NCBI GenBank assembly: GCA_018857735.1
Contig: JABMCL010000934.1
Coordinates: forward strand, 144,001-208,000
Length of the DNA: 64,000 nt
Direction of reading: 5' to 3'
Source of the DNA: Alviniconcha marisindica
Taxonomy: Eukaryota > Mollusca > Gastropoda > Provannidae
In this document: positions 37,901 through 41,074 of the stretch, one piece after another
Numbering within the stretch: the first letter of the stretch is position 1
Layout of the letters: the number at the start of each line of letters is the position of its first letter
Translations under genes and position numbers: made by a program
Notes under the pieces: generated by a model
Told to the model about the DNA's origin: nothing
The model's input: the letters and a program-made list of their open reading frames with translations, nothing else
Databases searched by the model: none

Positions 37901-39334
37901 AGATTGCCCTCGATCACATTCAGGGCTCTGGTCCTCCTCTTTCTCTGCTATTTCACTGGTCAAAGCACTGCTGCGTCGAAACTGCTGTAGATGTGAGGCT
38001 GACTGATCTGACTCATTCTCACAGCTGTTTATCTCTGCCCTTCCACCTACGGCACATACCAGAACCTGTGGGGAAGTGCTGCTGGACACACTGCTTGTGT
38101 CTGTGCTGTTTGTGGTGTGATCCAAGCCCTGCACACTGCTTGTGTCTGCACTGTTTGTGGTGTGTTCGAAGGCCTCCACGCTGCCTATTTCTGCACTGTT
38201 TGTGGTGTGATCCAAGACAGCACAATTGCTTCCCACATCAATACCACTCTGTCCACCATCTCCTGCACCACTGCCTTGTACAACATCAAGGCACACTCCT
38301 GTGGTAAAAAGCTCATCTTTCAGAGGAGGCTCTTCCTGATCAGGGTTGTCTTTTGCACTGCCTCCTGTGAAGTCATGGCTCTCTGGCTTATGATCACAAT
38401 TGTCTGATGCTTTGCTCTCTGAAAAACTGTGGCTCACTGGCTCATGATCAGAGTTGTCTGTTGCACTGCCTCCAGTTAAGACGAGACTCGCTGGCTCATG
38501 CCTCGTTTCACAGCCCTCTGTATTATCAGTTCTTTGCAAAGATGGGACAGCTAAATCATCTGACCAACGTGACAGTATTGCCTGGCCACATGCACCTCTT
38601 GCATCTTCTGGCAGACCCAAGTCACCACAGATGTCTTCCTTTACACAAAGTGCCCCTGCCCCAGCTTGTTCCAGTTGACTCAAGTCACCACAGTTTTCCT
38701 CATCCATACTAAGCACACTTGTTCCTATTTGTTCTGATTGACTCAAGTCACCACAGATTTCCTCATCCATACTAAGCACCTCTGTCCCAGTTTGCTGTGA
38801 TCGATTGATGACACTGTCACCAGCCTCTGCCTGAGTGCAGCAGTTTTTTCCTGAAGCCAGGCCATGGCCCAGTGGAGGTTGTAAGGATTCTACATGCCCT
38901 GCACCTGCACAAGGGGAGTGGGTGGAGACATCTTCTGGAACTGCACCGTGGGAGTGGGTGGAGACCTCCTCCTCTGGACCTGCACTGTGGGTGGAGACCT
39001 CCTCCTCTGGACCTGCACTGTGGGTGCAGGTGGAGACCTCCTCCTCTGGACCTGCACTGTGGGTGCAGGTGGAAACCTCCTCCTCTGGACCTGCACCGTG
39101 GGTGTAGGTGGAGACCTCCTCCTCTGGACCTGCACTGTGGGTGTAGGTGGAGACCTCCTCCTCTGGACCTGCACCGTGGGTGTAGGTGGAGACCTTCTCC
39201 TCTGGAACTGCACTGTGGGTGTAGGTGGAGACATCCTCTGGACCTGCATTGTTGGAGCGGGTGGAGAGGTTGGCATCCTCCTCTGGCTCTGGGTTCTCCC
39301 CTCCCTCCAAGCCCCCTGCTTCAGGGTCACTCAT
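88..39334 (-). CDS. CCDC186: CCDC186 (CCCP-1) orthologue, 12 coding exons, C-terminus off window
   Basis: Spliced gene; the join of exons 39334-37347, 36715-36583, 27848-27720, 24964-24752, 24285-24166, 19561-19457, 16169-16071, 13888-13802, 12511-12369, 6790-6610, 938-850 and 154-88 reads about 1,118 codons without a stop. Every exon has AG/GT borders and compatible phase. The product has an acidic, low-complexity N-terminal half (exon 2) and then continuous heptad-rich coiled coil. Recognition rests on collinear matches to vertebrate CCDC186 as I recall it: EDLL-E-L before the coil, KWFQNKLKAE, KEE-IR-CQ--KTYQ, CLE-DRL, DLQKDIEG and a KRKHA block. In the known family, CCDC186/CCCP-1 is a RAB2 effector working with the EARP complex in dense-core-vesicle maturation and Golgi-endosome sorting. 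The family's C-terminal conserved coil (roughly the last 170-190 residues) is not in the window. Exon borders are read by eye. Confidence 0.88.
155..849 (-). other. intron 12 of CCDC186
   Basis: Intron sequence between exons 12 and 13, AT-rich near its 3' end (T-rich run at 168-190, used as polypyrimidine tract on the minus strand). I see no repeat array, RNA gene or mobile element in it. Confidence 0.6.
850..938 (-). CDS. CCDC186: CCDC186 exon 12
   Basis: Eighty-nine nucleotides between acceptor TGTGCAG (939 upward) and donor AA|GTACCC. It reads TDQLEEEHRRREEE then a coil ending AKEC and a split Lys codon (phase 2). The E/R-rich start corresponds to the LLKEEELRKEE region of vertebrate CCDC186 and follows on directly from exon 11. 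Confidence 0.75.
1032..1872 (-). mobile_element. TTAA-flanked Kolobok/T2-like DNA transposon carrying a THAP ORF
   Basis: The two ends are inverted repeats: 1036-1052 and the complement of 1852-1868 agree at about 15 of 17 positions, sharing AAGTCCAAGGTT. Each end is bordered by TTAA (1032-1035, 1869-1872), which reads as the target duplication, and the left terminus TTAAAGG fits the T2/Kolobok terminal motif. Kolobok transposons are known for TTAA duplications and THAP domains. At 833 bp it has no room for a full transposase, so it is non-autonomous or internally deleted. It sits in intron 11 of CCDC186. Confidence 0.72.
1303..1590 (-). CDS. THAP zinc-finger fragment inside transposon
   Basis: The reading frame begins MPAYCVAANC and continues to about 95 residues. 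It shows the THAP C2CH layout: Cys5 and Cys10 at the start, a central Trp (RRKWIKFI), then CSEHF supplying the last Cys and His. An in-frame ATG nine codons upstream (1617) is possible, but THAP domains start within a few residues of the first Cys, so 1590 is preferred. It ends soon after the domain with no transposase core. It is transposon-derived DNA-binding sequence rather than a host gene, because it lies within the inverted repeats of the 1032-1872 element. Confidence 0.7.
   Translation of the reverse strand: MPAYCVAANCNNSQTTPGITVHELPRNRPAVRRKWIKFIQFKRADCLAAPHHAHLCSEHFSECDFANPMECRMGFASKLTRCSGTLSKSCLTGSN
1951..2064. repeat. (CA)n/(TA)n microsatellite
   Basis: Imperfect CA repeats with CATATGTGCAC interruptions pass into a (TA)n run at about 2018-2046. 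It lies just outside the THAP transposon in intron 11. Apparent reading frames across it are dipeptide repeats and are not genes. Confidence 0.9.
2130..2935 (-). mobile_element. LINE reverse-transcriptase fragment
   Basis: Read on the minus strand the segment gives HKYADDTGIS (the RT active-site box, around 2864-2890), then WMQSSKLKLNTEKTEMM (about 2655-2720) and HGHITLLLKEIHWL further on, in the order expected for a CR1/Jockey-type RT and its C-terminal region. Frames shift and stops interrupt it, so it is dead. A stretch at 2749-2812 does not fit the RT and resembles the minisatellite at 4.98 kb. Confidence 0.7.
2990..3927 (+). mobile_element. LINE 3' end with frameshift
   Basis: Plus-strand frame with KNLGVTLTNNLSMEKHV, then LSKLDYYNSLLSG and LQKLHWLPI, the usual C-terminal RT signature of CR1-like LINEs. 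A shift near 3480 moves the frame, after which FSRAPTQWNSLPYDVR and a terminal KTHLF motif follow and stop at about 3612. The 3'UTR runs to an (ATT)n tail at 3911-3927. The 5' end is truncated. It lies head-to-head with the minus-strand LINE at 2130-2935. Confidence 0.8.
4024..4893. repeat. 43-bp minisatellite, about 20 units
   Basis: Tandem units of 43 bp (41 bp in a subset lacking CC) with core CAACAACCATCCCATTCACA and TACCACATTCCTGTTTAT. Units lack stop codons in all three plus frames, so frames of 250-337 codons arise in each; these are artefacts. It lies in intron 11. Confidence 0.95.
4940..6257. repeat. 36-bp and about 30-bp minisatellite compound array
   Basis: About twenty units of 36 bp with core GACAACCTGGAGATAAGAGG and CAAGTGCAGACAGTG (5050-5900), then shorter, more diverged units based on GACAACCTGAAGGTAAGACC (5900-6257). 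The first part (4984-5045) shares about 60 bp with 2749-2812. On the minus strand the units contain CTCCAGGTTGTC, loosely like the exon 11 donor (AACCAG|GTGAGG). Confidence 0.93.
6258..6345. repeat. 28-bp repeat, three units
   Basis: Three near-identical units with core AAGCAAACAAGAGGAAGAGA close the compound array before exon 11. Confidence 0.9.
6610..6790 (-). CDS. CCDC186: CCDC186 exon 11
   Basis: One hundred and eighty-one nucleotides between CATTGCAG and AACCAG|GTGAGG. The entry phase (one base completing AG|G, Arg) fits exon 10, and the exit is phase 0. It encodes AQEMIKNLDHEMSEL, then NRDLQKDIEG and LRSENTNLNNQ. The DLQKDIEG string is identical to the one I recall in vertebrate CCDC186, the best single identifier of the gene. 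The segment coding LDHEMSEL is the apparent source of the next array. Confidence 0.92.
6860..8470. repeat. 29-31-bp minisatellite resembling exon 11 coding sequence
   Basis: About fifty units with core CTCACTCATCTCCTGGTCCA, shading through AAGGTCCATGCAGAATGACC variants (6960-7190) and shorter CTCATCTCCAGGCAGACTGA forms (7800-8300). Exon 11 has GAGCTCACTCATCTCATGGTCC at about 6749-6770, so the array reads as copies of that exonic segment. At about 6868-6885 a decayed copy of the exon 11 acceptor region appears as well. Fills the first part of intron 10. Confidence 0.9.
8471..8874. other. unique intron 10 stretch
   Basis: Non-repetitive sequence between two arrays. A 95-codon plus frame at 8471-8758 has no recognisable motif and no splice support. 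I see no gene in it. Confidence 0.5.
8875..10040. repeat. 32-bp minisatellite, about 36 units
   Basis: Units with core GCCCTGTTTCATGATGTGCA followed by CCACAAAACACT. Variation is mostly TGATG/TAATG and CAC/CAT. Some units near 9440-9490 have expanded A runs. Intron 10. Confidence 0.95.
10041..10330. repeat. about 39-bp repeats related to neighbours
   Basis: Several units with CCTGTTTCTTTCTACTATAAG then CACCCAAATGAATAGTG. They share the CCTGTTTC core with the 32-bp array to the left and the 37-bp array to the right, suggesting that all three evolved from one ancestral repeat. Confidence 0.85.
10331..11330. other. mostly unique intron 10 sequence with SINE-tail-like segment
   Basis: Contains a short segment at about 10633-10690 (CCTGATATAACC, GACTGGGCATAAAACAC, GTTACTTACTT) that recurs near 61470-61530 and 63390-63440 and looks like a SINE tail. 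It also holds a poly-C run at 10931-10949. No exon recognised. Confidence 0.5.
11331..12260. repeat. 37-bp minisatellite, about 22 units
   Basis: Units with core GCCCCGTTTCTTTTCACCAC then AAGAACCCCAAAACAG, diverging to the right into CACTAAGAGCACCCCAAAACA forms. Ends about 110 bp from exon 10. Confidence 0.93.
12369..12511 (-). CDS. CCDC186: CCDC186 exon 10
   Basis: One hundred and forty-three nucleotides from GCCAACAG| to GACAG|GTATGG, exit phase 2. It encodes VQCLEEDRLQGEQ, then KYQTIIQNQKSD and a coil ending ALQEDFD. The CLE-DRL and KY--II--QK motifs match vertebrate CCDC186 (CLEDERL, KYKEIINRQK) at the same place in the chain. Confidence 0.9.
12512..13086. other. intron 9, left part
   Basis: Short CA-rich stretch (12529-12556), poly-C at 12937-12949, otherwise unique. 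No gene recognised. Confidence 0.5.
13087..13320. repeat. about 50-60-bp minisatellite, about 4.5 units
   Basis: Units with core CAACACACTCATTCTGTGCA and CCAGCCTTGCTAGGTATCAC, highly similar to each other. Intron 9. Confidence 0.9.
13518..13620. repeat. (TG)n microsatellite
   Basis: About 35 uninterrupted TG dinucleotides from 13518, then interrupted TG with GCATGCATGCACATGCA. Confidence 0.95.
13701..13812 (-). repeat. 50-bp duplications of exon 9 donor region
   Basis: Copies begin at 13701, 13751 and 13801 with exact 50-bp period. The last is the authentic exon 9 3' end. Each reads, on the minus strand, AAAAACGCTAAAAGATAAG-like sequence. The copy at 13751 keeps a full AAG|GTGTGTTTC donor; the copy at 13701 has lost it (AAGATGG). 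Confidence 0.9.
13802..13888 (-). CDS. CCDC186: CCDC186 exon 9
   Basis: Eighty-seven nucleotides, phase 0 in and out: VQLRTKQELDALKAQ then HKDALEELKTLKDK, between TGTGACAG| and AAG|GTGTGT. An alternative acceptor six bases in (GTACAG|) would drop the first two residues without changing frame. The coil corresponds to the LKRTFKEGMDELRTLRTK part of vertebrate CCDC186. Both of its splice sites are tandemly duplicated in the flanking introns. Confidence 0.85.
13879..15153. repeat. 85-bp minisatellite, 15 units, each with the exon 9 acceptor
   Basis: Fifteen units (period 85, one or two of 84) begin inside exon 9 and extend through intron 8. Each holds CAACTGTACCTGTCACAGGA, which on the minus strand is the exon 9 acceptor TGTGACAG|GTACAGTTG. 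Units are about 97-99% identical, with T/C variants in GCTCAT(T/C)GCACTGT(C/T). The first unit is the true exon start, so the array is an amplification of the splice acceptor. Confidence 0.96.
15154..15789. other. unique part of intron 8
   Basis: Unique sequence with a short (TGA)n at about 15180. No gene or element recognised. Confidence 0.5.
15790..15918 (+). mobile_element. LINE 3' tail fragment
   Basis: GTATAGTCAGAATG, a TG/GCATG-rich stretch and then AGTCTCTATGGACAAGATTT followed by CTTTACAAATACTTTATTA. The same order occurs at 20940-21240 and 29095-29283, so this is the extreme 3' end of that LINE family. It abuts a poly-C run. Confidence 0.7.
16071..16169 (-). CDS. CCDC186: CCDC186 exon 8
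   Basis: Ninety-nine nucleotides, 33 codons, phase 0: ESEEVRSNSLDKELKMKQ through IKMKEKSDSEE. Acceptor CATTTCAG|GAATC and donor GAA|GTAAGC. ESEE-(I/R)-SN and EKSD match the ESEEIKSNELDAKL and EKSDQ parts of the vertebrate protein. Confidence 0.88.
16163..17290. repeat. about 47-bp minisatellite derived from exon 8 acceptor
   Basis: About twenty diverged units with core GCCTGAAATGACGACTTTCA and TGATGAACACACTGCC. The true junction at 16163-16200 has TTCCTGAAATGATGCCTTTCA then TGATGAGCACTG, so the array repeats the exon 8 acceptor; on the minus strand many units keep CATTTCAGG. A 56-bp block is exactly doubled at about 16376-16490. Confidence 0.9.
17291..17499. other. unique intron 7 stretch
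   Basis: Short unique segment between arrays; no feature recognised. Confidence 0.5.
17500..17568. repeat. (CT)n(CTGT)n microsatellite
   Basis: Pure CT run followed by about eleven CTGT units. Confidence 0.95.
17580..19235. repeat. about 60-80-bp minisatellite with nested (GAT)n
   Basis: About 25 units. The left third has near-identical 59-bp units with GAGGATCTTTCCATCAGCAC and ACACAGTCCATTCAGTATGC. The right two thirds have TTTCCATCAGTTCAGCATGC and ACATCAGCCTGTTCAGAATG, each followed by a GAT/GATGAT run of variable length, up to about 17 triplets at 18504-18552. A microsatellite nested in a minisatellite. Intron 7. Confidence 0.95.
19457..19561 (-). CDS. CCDC186: CCDC186 exon 7
   Basis: One hundred and five nucleotides, 35 codons, phase 0: ETKVNLEKMTVKLKEAKEE then EMIRRDCQAIVKTYQ. 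Acceptor TATGCAG|GAAACC, donor TACCAG|GTACAA. KEE-(A/T)-IR--CQ-(M/I)-KTYQ is the signature segment of CCDC186 and joins exon 6 (EAHK|ETK) exactly as in the family. Confidence 0.93.
19585..20205. repeat. 34-bp minisatellite, about 18 units
   Basis: Units with core AAGACAAACAACAAAGATGT and GAACTGCATGAACC, starting about 25 bp upstream of the exon 7 acceptor. On the minus strand each unit holds TTGGTTCATGCAG, close to the real acceptor TTGCTTCTATGCAG. Origin from that acceptor is likely but less clear than for exons 8 and 9. Confidence 0.93.
20206..20539. other. unique part of intron 6
   Basis: No gene or element recognised between the 34-bp array and the next LINE. Confidence 0.45.
20540..21245 (+). 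mobile_element. LINE 3' end with long (TG)n in its 3'UTR
   Basis: The frame around 20590-20836 gives PSYLCDCLQLCKPSLTLCSA, then SLQIPHTR and a terminal NPITFLFPKL stop, a diverged C-terminal LINE signature with frame shifts. The 3'UTR has GTATGGTCAGAATGCTCATG, about 35 TG dinucleotides from 20982, GCATGCATG interruptions, a second TG run from 21117, and ends in TTTACAAATACTTTAATTAA. The 5' end is truncated. Confidence 0.75.
21651..21923. repeat. inverted repeat, about 90-bp arms, with 28-bp tandem units in the loop
   Basis: 21651-21743 (starting CAGTTTAAAAAAAAGTGTTG) is the reverse complement of 21833-21923 with only two or three mismatches. Between and partly inside the arms are four 28-bp units GAAGATTGAAGATGCCTGGA. 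The arrangement could fold into one long hairpin. Confidence 0.93.
21950..22570. repeat. about 30-bp minisatellite, about 20 units
   Basis: Units with core GTTATTCTGTGGGCAAGCAG and GGTTATATAT, differing in the number of AT steps (24-32 bp). Open in several frames only because units lack stops. Confidence 0.94.
22571..22889. other. unique intron 6 stretch
   Basis: No gene or element recognised. Confidence 0.45.
22890..23675. repeat. 42-bp minisatellite with a CCAAT box per unit, about 18 units
   Basis: Units with core AGCTTCAGCTACAGCATCAA and CCAACTAACCAATCACATGTC. Every unit but the last carries CCAATCA on the plus strand. Being 42 bp (14 codons), the array is open in frame for about 260 codons, which I treat as an artefact. 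Confidence 0.95.
23690..24165. other. intron 6 next to exon 6
   Basis: Unique apart from a CA run at 23990-24025. No gene recognised. Confidence 0.5.
24166..24285 (-). CDS. CCDC186: CCDC186 exon 6
   Basis: One hundred and twenty nucleotides, 40 codons, phase 0, TTTTACAG|ACTGG to CACAAA|GTGGGT. It encodes TGEMGALQKEMQKMRED, then YRIKWFQNKLKAELEAHK. KW-QNKLKAE-(E/D)-HK is nearly identical to the vertebrate CCDC186 segment preceding ETK. Confidence 0.93.
24752..24964 (-). CDS. CCDC186: CCDC186 exon 5
   Basis: Two hundred and thirteen nucleotides, 71 codons, phase 0, CTTCACAG|ATAACC to ATCAAG|GTAGAG. It starts ITKLYEESCREKDSMVVKFA and continues as coiled coil with CRMRDLLKEKEFISNKL. CEE-(R)-EK--MV-K(Y/F) and a KLRD-like string match the family order. 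The intron to exon 6 (24286-24751) is short and has no array. Confidence 0.92.
24998..25865 (-). repeat. 44-50-bp minisatellite resembling the exon 4 3' end and donor
   Basis: About eighteen units with core TGATCCATGTGATCATTCAC and AGACAGCATGGTGGCAGTGG. Units with CTAACCTGATTCATGTG align with the exon 4 donor region (CTAACCTGATCAATGCGG at 27715-27732), and TGGTGGCAGTGG with GGGTGGCAATGG further into the exon. At about 24998-25035 a separate decayed copy of the exon end (GCAATCTGTCATTTCAGACTG) appears. On the minus strand some units keep AATCAG|GTTAGT. Confidence 0.88.
25880..26337 (-). mobile_element. tRNA-derived SINE, family A, copy 1
   Basis: On the minus strand it starts GGGGAGCAGGATAGCTCAGT (box A TAGCTCAGTGGTTAGAGC) and has box B GGTTCAAATCC about 50 bp on, then a body of about 370 bp and a tail ending near AGCGCTATATAAAAGG. 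It splits a unit of the flanking array: CTATTCATATG at 25863-25873 and TATGGAATGG from 26341 belong together, with TATG as a possible short target duplication. Confidence 0.88.
26340..27719 (-). repeat. 58-bp minisatellite resembling the exon 4 3' end and donor
   Basis: About 24 units with core GATCTGCTGTCTTCAATCTC, CAAACAGGCACTATTCGTAT and GGAACAGTACTGACAT. The oldest-looking units (26471-26580) read ATTACTAATAACCTG(A/G)(C/T)CA(A/T)TGCAGTCTT, which aligns closely with the exon 4 donor boundary at 27709-27736. Together with 24998-25865 it makes intron 4 almost entirely repeat. Confidence 0.9.
27720..27848 (-). CDS. CCDC186: CCDC186 exon 4
   Basis: One hundred and twenty-nine nucleotides, 43 codons, phase 0, CTCTTCAG|CTGGAG to GATCAG|GTTAGT. 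It encodes LEFTLNQQQGEIRQLKDKL, then AAKRAIATLQSEMKDRIDQ. The AAK-A---L--EM--R-(E/D)Q pattern matches vertebrate CCDC186 (TAKNAVQQLHKEMAQRMEQ). Its last 40 or so bases and donor are the apparent source of the arrays filling intron 4. Confidence 0.92.
28000..29010. repeat. about 40-42-bp minisatellite, left block
   Basis: Diverged units with core GAAGTGGTATTGCTACAAAA and CTCTG..A..TGGTCTAAGT, becoming a homogeneous 40-bp run of seven at 28748-29010 (CCATGACTGATGGTCAAAGT). Interrupted by the LINE tail at 29010-29283. Confidence 0.92.
29010..29283 (+). mobile_element. LINE 3' tail inserted in minisatellite
   Basis: Matches the 3'UTR of the LINE at 20840-21240 (GCCACGTTTTCTGTTCTGTG, TTTTAAGCTATG, (TG)n, TTTACAAATACTTTATT). 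Array units resume directly after it, so the insertion is younger than the array. Confidence 0.8.
29284..29520. repeat. about 40-bp minisatellite, right block
   Basis: Continuation of the 28.0-29.0 kb array: GTGGTCTAAGTGAAGTAATA, TTGCTACAAAACTCTG and further diverged units. Confidence 0.8.
29765..30275. repeat. 52-bp minisatellite, about 10 units
   Basis: Units with core CTTCTGAACCCACAGACTGC and AGTGTTGCTGCAGTCTCACT; two units are shortened (near 29940 and 30095). Intron 3. Confidence 0.94.
30335..30440 (+). mobile_element. SINE family A, copy 3, head half
   Basis: GGGGAGTGGGGATAGCTCAA, then TGGTTAGAGTGCTGGACTC and a decayed box B (GGGTTTGAGTTAC), continuing GAATTTTCTTCTCCAGGG. It breaks at TTAA (30441) where a DNA transposon has landed; the rest is at 32526. 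Confidence 0.88.
30441..32525 (+). mobile_element. Kolobok/T2-like DNA transposon, 2.1 kb, inside a SINE
   Basis: Perfect 22-bp terminal inverted repeats (AGGGCCCCTGAACACTGATT TT at 30445-30466 and its complement at 32500-32521) flanked by TTAA on both sides (30441-30444, 32522-32525). Removing the element and one TTAA rejoins the SINE (CTCCAGGG|TTAA|CTTTCTG), so the boundaries are secure. It contains a THAP-like remnant near its left end but no recognisable transposase. TTAA duplication, TTAAAGG termini and THAP sequence all point to Kolobok. Confidence 0.88.
30742..31050 (+). pseudogene. THAP-domain remnant of transposon
   Basis: Starts MLSECAAVGCSEKFTC, the Cys-x4-Cys opening of a THAP finger, then shifts frame and continues KQWQMAMNQ with VLCSKHFEK (the Cys and His that close the finger) and VTDFEKFPVRI. 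Frame breaks after about 35 codons mean it cannot make an intact protein. Confidence 0.65.
32526..32880 (+). mobile_element. SINE family A, copy 3, body half
   Basis: Resumes CTTTCTGTGCTGACTCTTAT, then TACCGCAGTAGCA, CATTCCGCCAAAAGTGCAGA, and CTATAAAAAGCTAGTCACTC, in the order of copies 1 and 2 read on the minus strand. The end is frayed. Confidence 0.85.
33046..34016. repeat. 51-bp minisatellite, 19 near-identical units
   Basis: Units CTTCCCAAAATGGCTGCCAA, GCTGTTGTCATGGCATTTCC, TATATTTGTTT. Only two units differ, both AAAATGG to AAAACGG. The 51-bp length keeps all frames open for over 330 codons on both strands, a mechanical effect. Each unit has CAAAATGGCTGCC, close to a YY1 site. Confidence 0.97.
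34020..35370. other. intron 3 stretch with (TA)n
   Basis: Mostly unique; (TA)n about 34918-34995. A 110-codon plus frame (34383-34715) has no recognisable motif. No gene called. Confidence 0.5.
35372..36375 (-). mobile_element. LINE family 1 copy, 3' part, frameshifted
   Basis: Minus strand: KNQPKLNNKKTEAILFPFSS, SARNLGFVLNSNLSMKKH, LLETLHWLPISEHIKYKVAC, YTPSRTLCCSSDAR, HIWNSLPQD. The same order occurs at 57003-58870. A CA tract near 35517 and the GCGCTCACATGATACAT-type 3' end follow. Several frame breaks. Confidence 0.85.
36583..36715 (-). CDS. CCDC186: CCDC186 exon 3
   Basis: One hundred and thirty-three nucleotides, entering in phase 2 (completing AG|G) and leaving in phase 0: LQDEKSRQRQVSQEVMSERD, LKAELTAMKERNPDDL, YLPQIKE. 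Acceptor GCATACAG|G, donor AAAGAG|GTAAAG. Start of the continuous coiled coil. Confidence 0.92.
36830..36970. repeat. dispersed repeat, copy 1
   Basis: GGCATGGGAACTGATCCAAA, AGAAAAACTCTGAAATCTAG, C-rich middle, then AAAGATCAAAATCTATGCAA. The same blocks in the same order occur at 54408-54545. Not a known family to me. Confidence 0.7.
37347..39334 (-). CDS. CCDC186: CCDC186 exon 2, first coding exon
   Basis: The large first coding exon: 662 codons plus two bases, ATG at 39334 (MSDPEAGGLEGGENPEPEED), exit donor CACAG|GTAAAT. The ATG is the first in frame after the acceptor TTTCAG at 39354. Most of it is acidic, Ser/Thr-rich and probably disordered, with three sets of internal repeats: ten units of AGPEEEVSTYTHS, three around MDEE-CGDLSQ-EQ and three of DHTTNSADTSSV. 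The last hundred codons have EDEDLLTELDAELHLP and the first coil (FEEQLLQLQETLLQRERE), matching the EDLLEEIESEL region of vertebrate CCDC186. It is longer than the human N-terminal part because of the repeats. Confidence 0.92.
38905..39280 (-). repeat. 39-bp coding minisatellite in exon 2
   Basis: About ten 39-bp (13-codon) units encoding AGPEEEVS(T)(Y/C)THS/G variants; two are shortened but in whole codons. Plus-strand core GTGGAGACCTCCTCCTCTGG. A multiple-of-three unit keeps frame, so copy number can vary without breaking the protein. Confidence 0.93.
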
Positions 39335-39353
39335 GATCACCACAGCTCTACAC
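39335..39353 (-). other. CCDC186: 5'UTR part of exon 2 and acceptor
   Basis: Acceptor CATGTACTTTCAG precedes 19 nucleotides (GTGTAGAGCTGTGGTGATC) before the ATG. Confidence 0.65.
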
Positions 39354-39507
39354 CTGAAAGTACATGAGGGTACAGGTTCAGACCCTACTTATACTTATCG
39401 TGCTATAAACATTTGTGAGCAAACTAAGTGGCCCATAAGATACAAGCACAAACTATCAAATAATGTTAAAGGCACAAAACTGATACAATAATAATTATAC
39501 ACTAACA

Positions 39508-39531
39508 CACTCCCCCCCCCCCCCCCCCCCA
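39508..39531. repeat. poly-C tract
   Basis: About 20 consecutive C in intron 1. Confidence 0.9.
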
Positions 39532-39704
39532 ATCACTACACACACATATTATGACAGTCATAAATCAACATACACTAGCATATTCTTGCATACACACACA
39601 TATAAATACATGCAGTGTGTATACAATTCTGTACCTTCTGCAAATTACCAAGAATGTACTGGGAATGGCTAGAATAAAGTATAAAGAAGAGAATTGCTGC
39701 AGCA

Positions 39705-40235
39705 TGTTTTGATACCACAAAGGCACCAATACAACTTTGTGGTACCAAAACATACCACAAAGGCACCAGGACAACTTTGTGGTATCAAAACATACCACAA
39801 AGGCACCAATACAACTCTGTGGTACCAGAACATATCACAAAGGCACCAACACAACTTTGTGGTATCAAACCATACCACAAAGACACCAATACAACTTTGT
39901 GGTATCAAAACATACCACAAAGGCACCAATACAACTTTGTGGTATCGAACCATACCACAAAGACACCAATACAACTTTGTGGTATCAAAACATACCACAA
40001 AGGCACCAATACAACTTTGTGGTATCAAAACATACCACAAAGGCACCAATACAACTCTGTGGTACCAAAACATACCACAAAGGCACCAATACAACTTTGT
40101 GGTATCGAACCATACCACAAAGACACCAATACAACTTTGTGGTATCAAAACATATCACAAGGGCACCAATACAACTTTGTGGTATCAAAACATACCACAA
40201 AGGCACCAATACAACTATGTGGTATCAAAACATAC
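39705..40235. repeat. 40-bp minisatellite, 13 units, each a hairpin
   Basis: Units ATACCACAAAGGCACCAATA then CAACTTTGTGGTATCAAAAC. Each unit contains ATACCACAAAG and its exact complement CTTTGTGGTAT separated by 12 bases. Intron 1. Confidence 0.96.
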
Positions 40236-40675
40236 GGCCACAATTTTGCAGCAAGGCACCTATAAAGGGGATTTCAAGCATCAGTGGAGAGCTAGTGTCT
40301 TTTTCTGTGATAAAATTTGGTATGCAAACTCTGGCAAAGAACGATAATGATTATTTTGAACCTGAATCATACCAAACCTGTATCTGGAAAATTAACTGGT
40401 CTCTTTATCCAGCTGAAACAGGAATCACATACCTTGCCAAACTGATCAGTGATGCACATTTTCTAGGCAATTGACTGAGGCCATGATCCCAGGTGTGTGA
40501 TTTAGAATGACCCAAAATGCCTAGTCACACTGCCACCCTATAGCAGCAGTTACTTGGAGATGGAAGTTACAAAACCAAAAACAAGCGGCATGTACATCAA
40601 ATACAAATGAGAGAAAATGGCAGCATCTTTAGTTTCAGATCACCTCACTGGCAATCCCAGTAGACGAGAACAGGT
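40236..40675. other. unique intron 1 stretch
   Basis: No gene or element recognised. Confidence 0.5.
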
Positions 40676-40890
40676 TCATCTGCTGCACTGTTCATCTTCA
40701 AAAAACGATGCCCTATATGACCAGCATGACCCCTGGCCTTGATTTCTCTGAGGAACACCAGTGAACAATGAGCTGGAATAATCAGAGATAACAAGAGAGG
40801 AGACAAGGGTCTTTATAGCTTCTGTAGTTAGATACTTCCTCAAAGATCCAGTTCTTCTAATGTTAAGATCTGTAGTCTGGCACACCTCTC
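40676..40890 (-). mobile_element. LINE fragment
   Basis: Minus frame TTDLNIRRTGSLRKYLTTEA, then IKTLVSSLVISDYSSSLFTG, matching the IxRI...LT-D--KTLV-S-V-S-LDY--SLL-G segment of LINE RT C-terminal regions. Short and isolated. Confidence 0.7.
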
Positions 40891-41008
40891 ATTAATATAC
40901 ATGTAGGGGTCATTCTCCAAAGGTGTAATCTACTGCCAGTAACTACCAGTATTACTGAGGGTGGGCCACATCAAACAAATATTCTGAATCAGTCTTTCAT
41001 TGTAATAG

Positions 41009-41065
41009 TTAATAATAATAGGAAATTTACAGAGCGCTTTCCGAGACTTAAAGCACTTTACAACT
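41009..41065 (-). mobile_element. LINE 3' tail fragment
   Basis: On the minus strand, AAAGTGCTTTAAGTCTCGG, AAAGCGCTCTGTAAAT and a TATTATTATTA end: the AGCGCT-type LINE 3' terminus. Confidence 0.55.
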
Positions 41066-41074
41066 TTAAAAAAA

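Noticed and set aside
38872..39367. 140-157-codon plus-strand frames rich in Pro/Leu/His or Gly/Trp
   Set aside because: Opposite strand of the exon 2 coding minisatellite of CCDC186.
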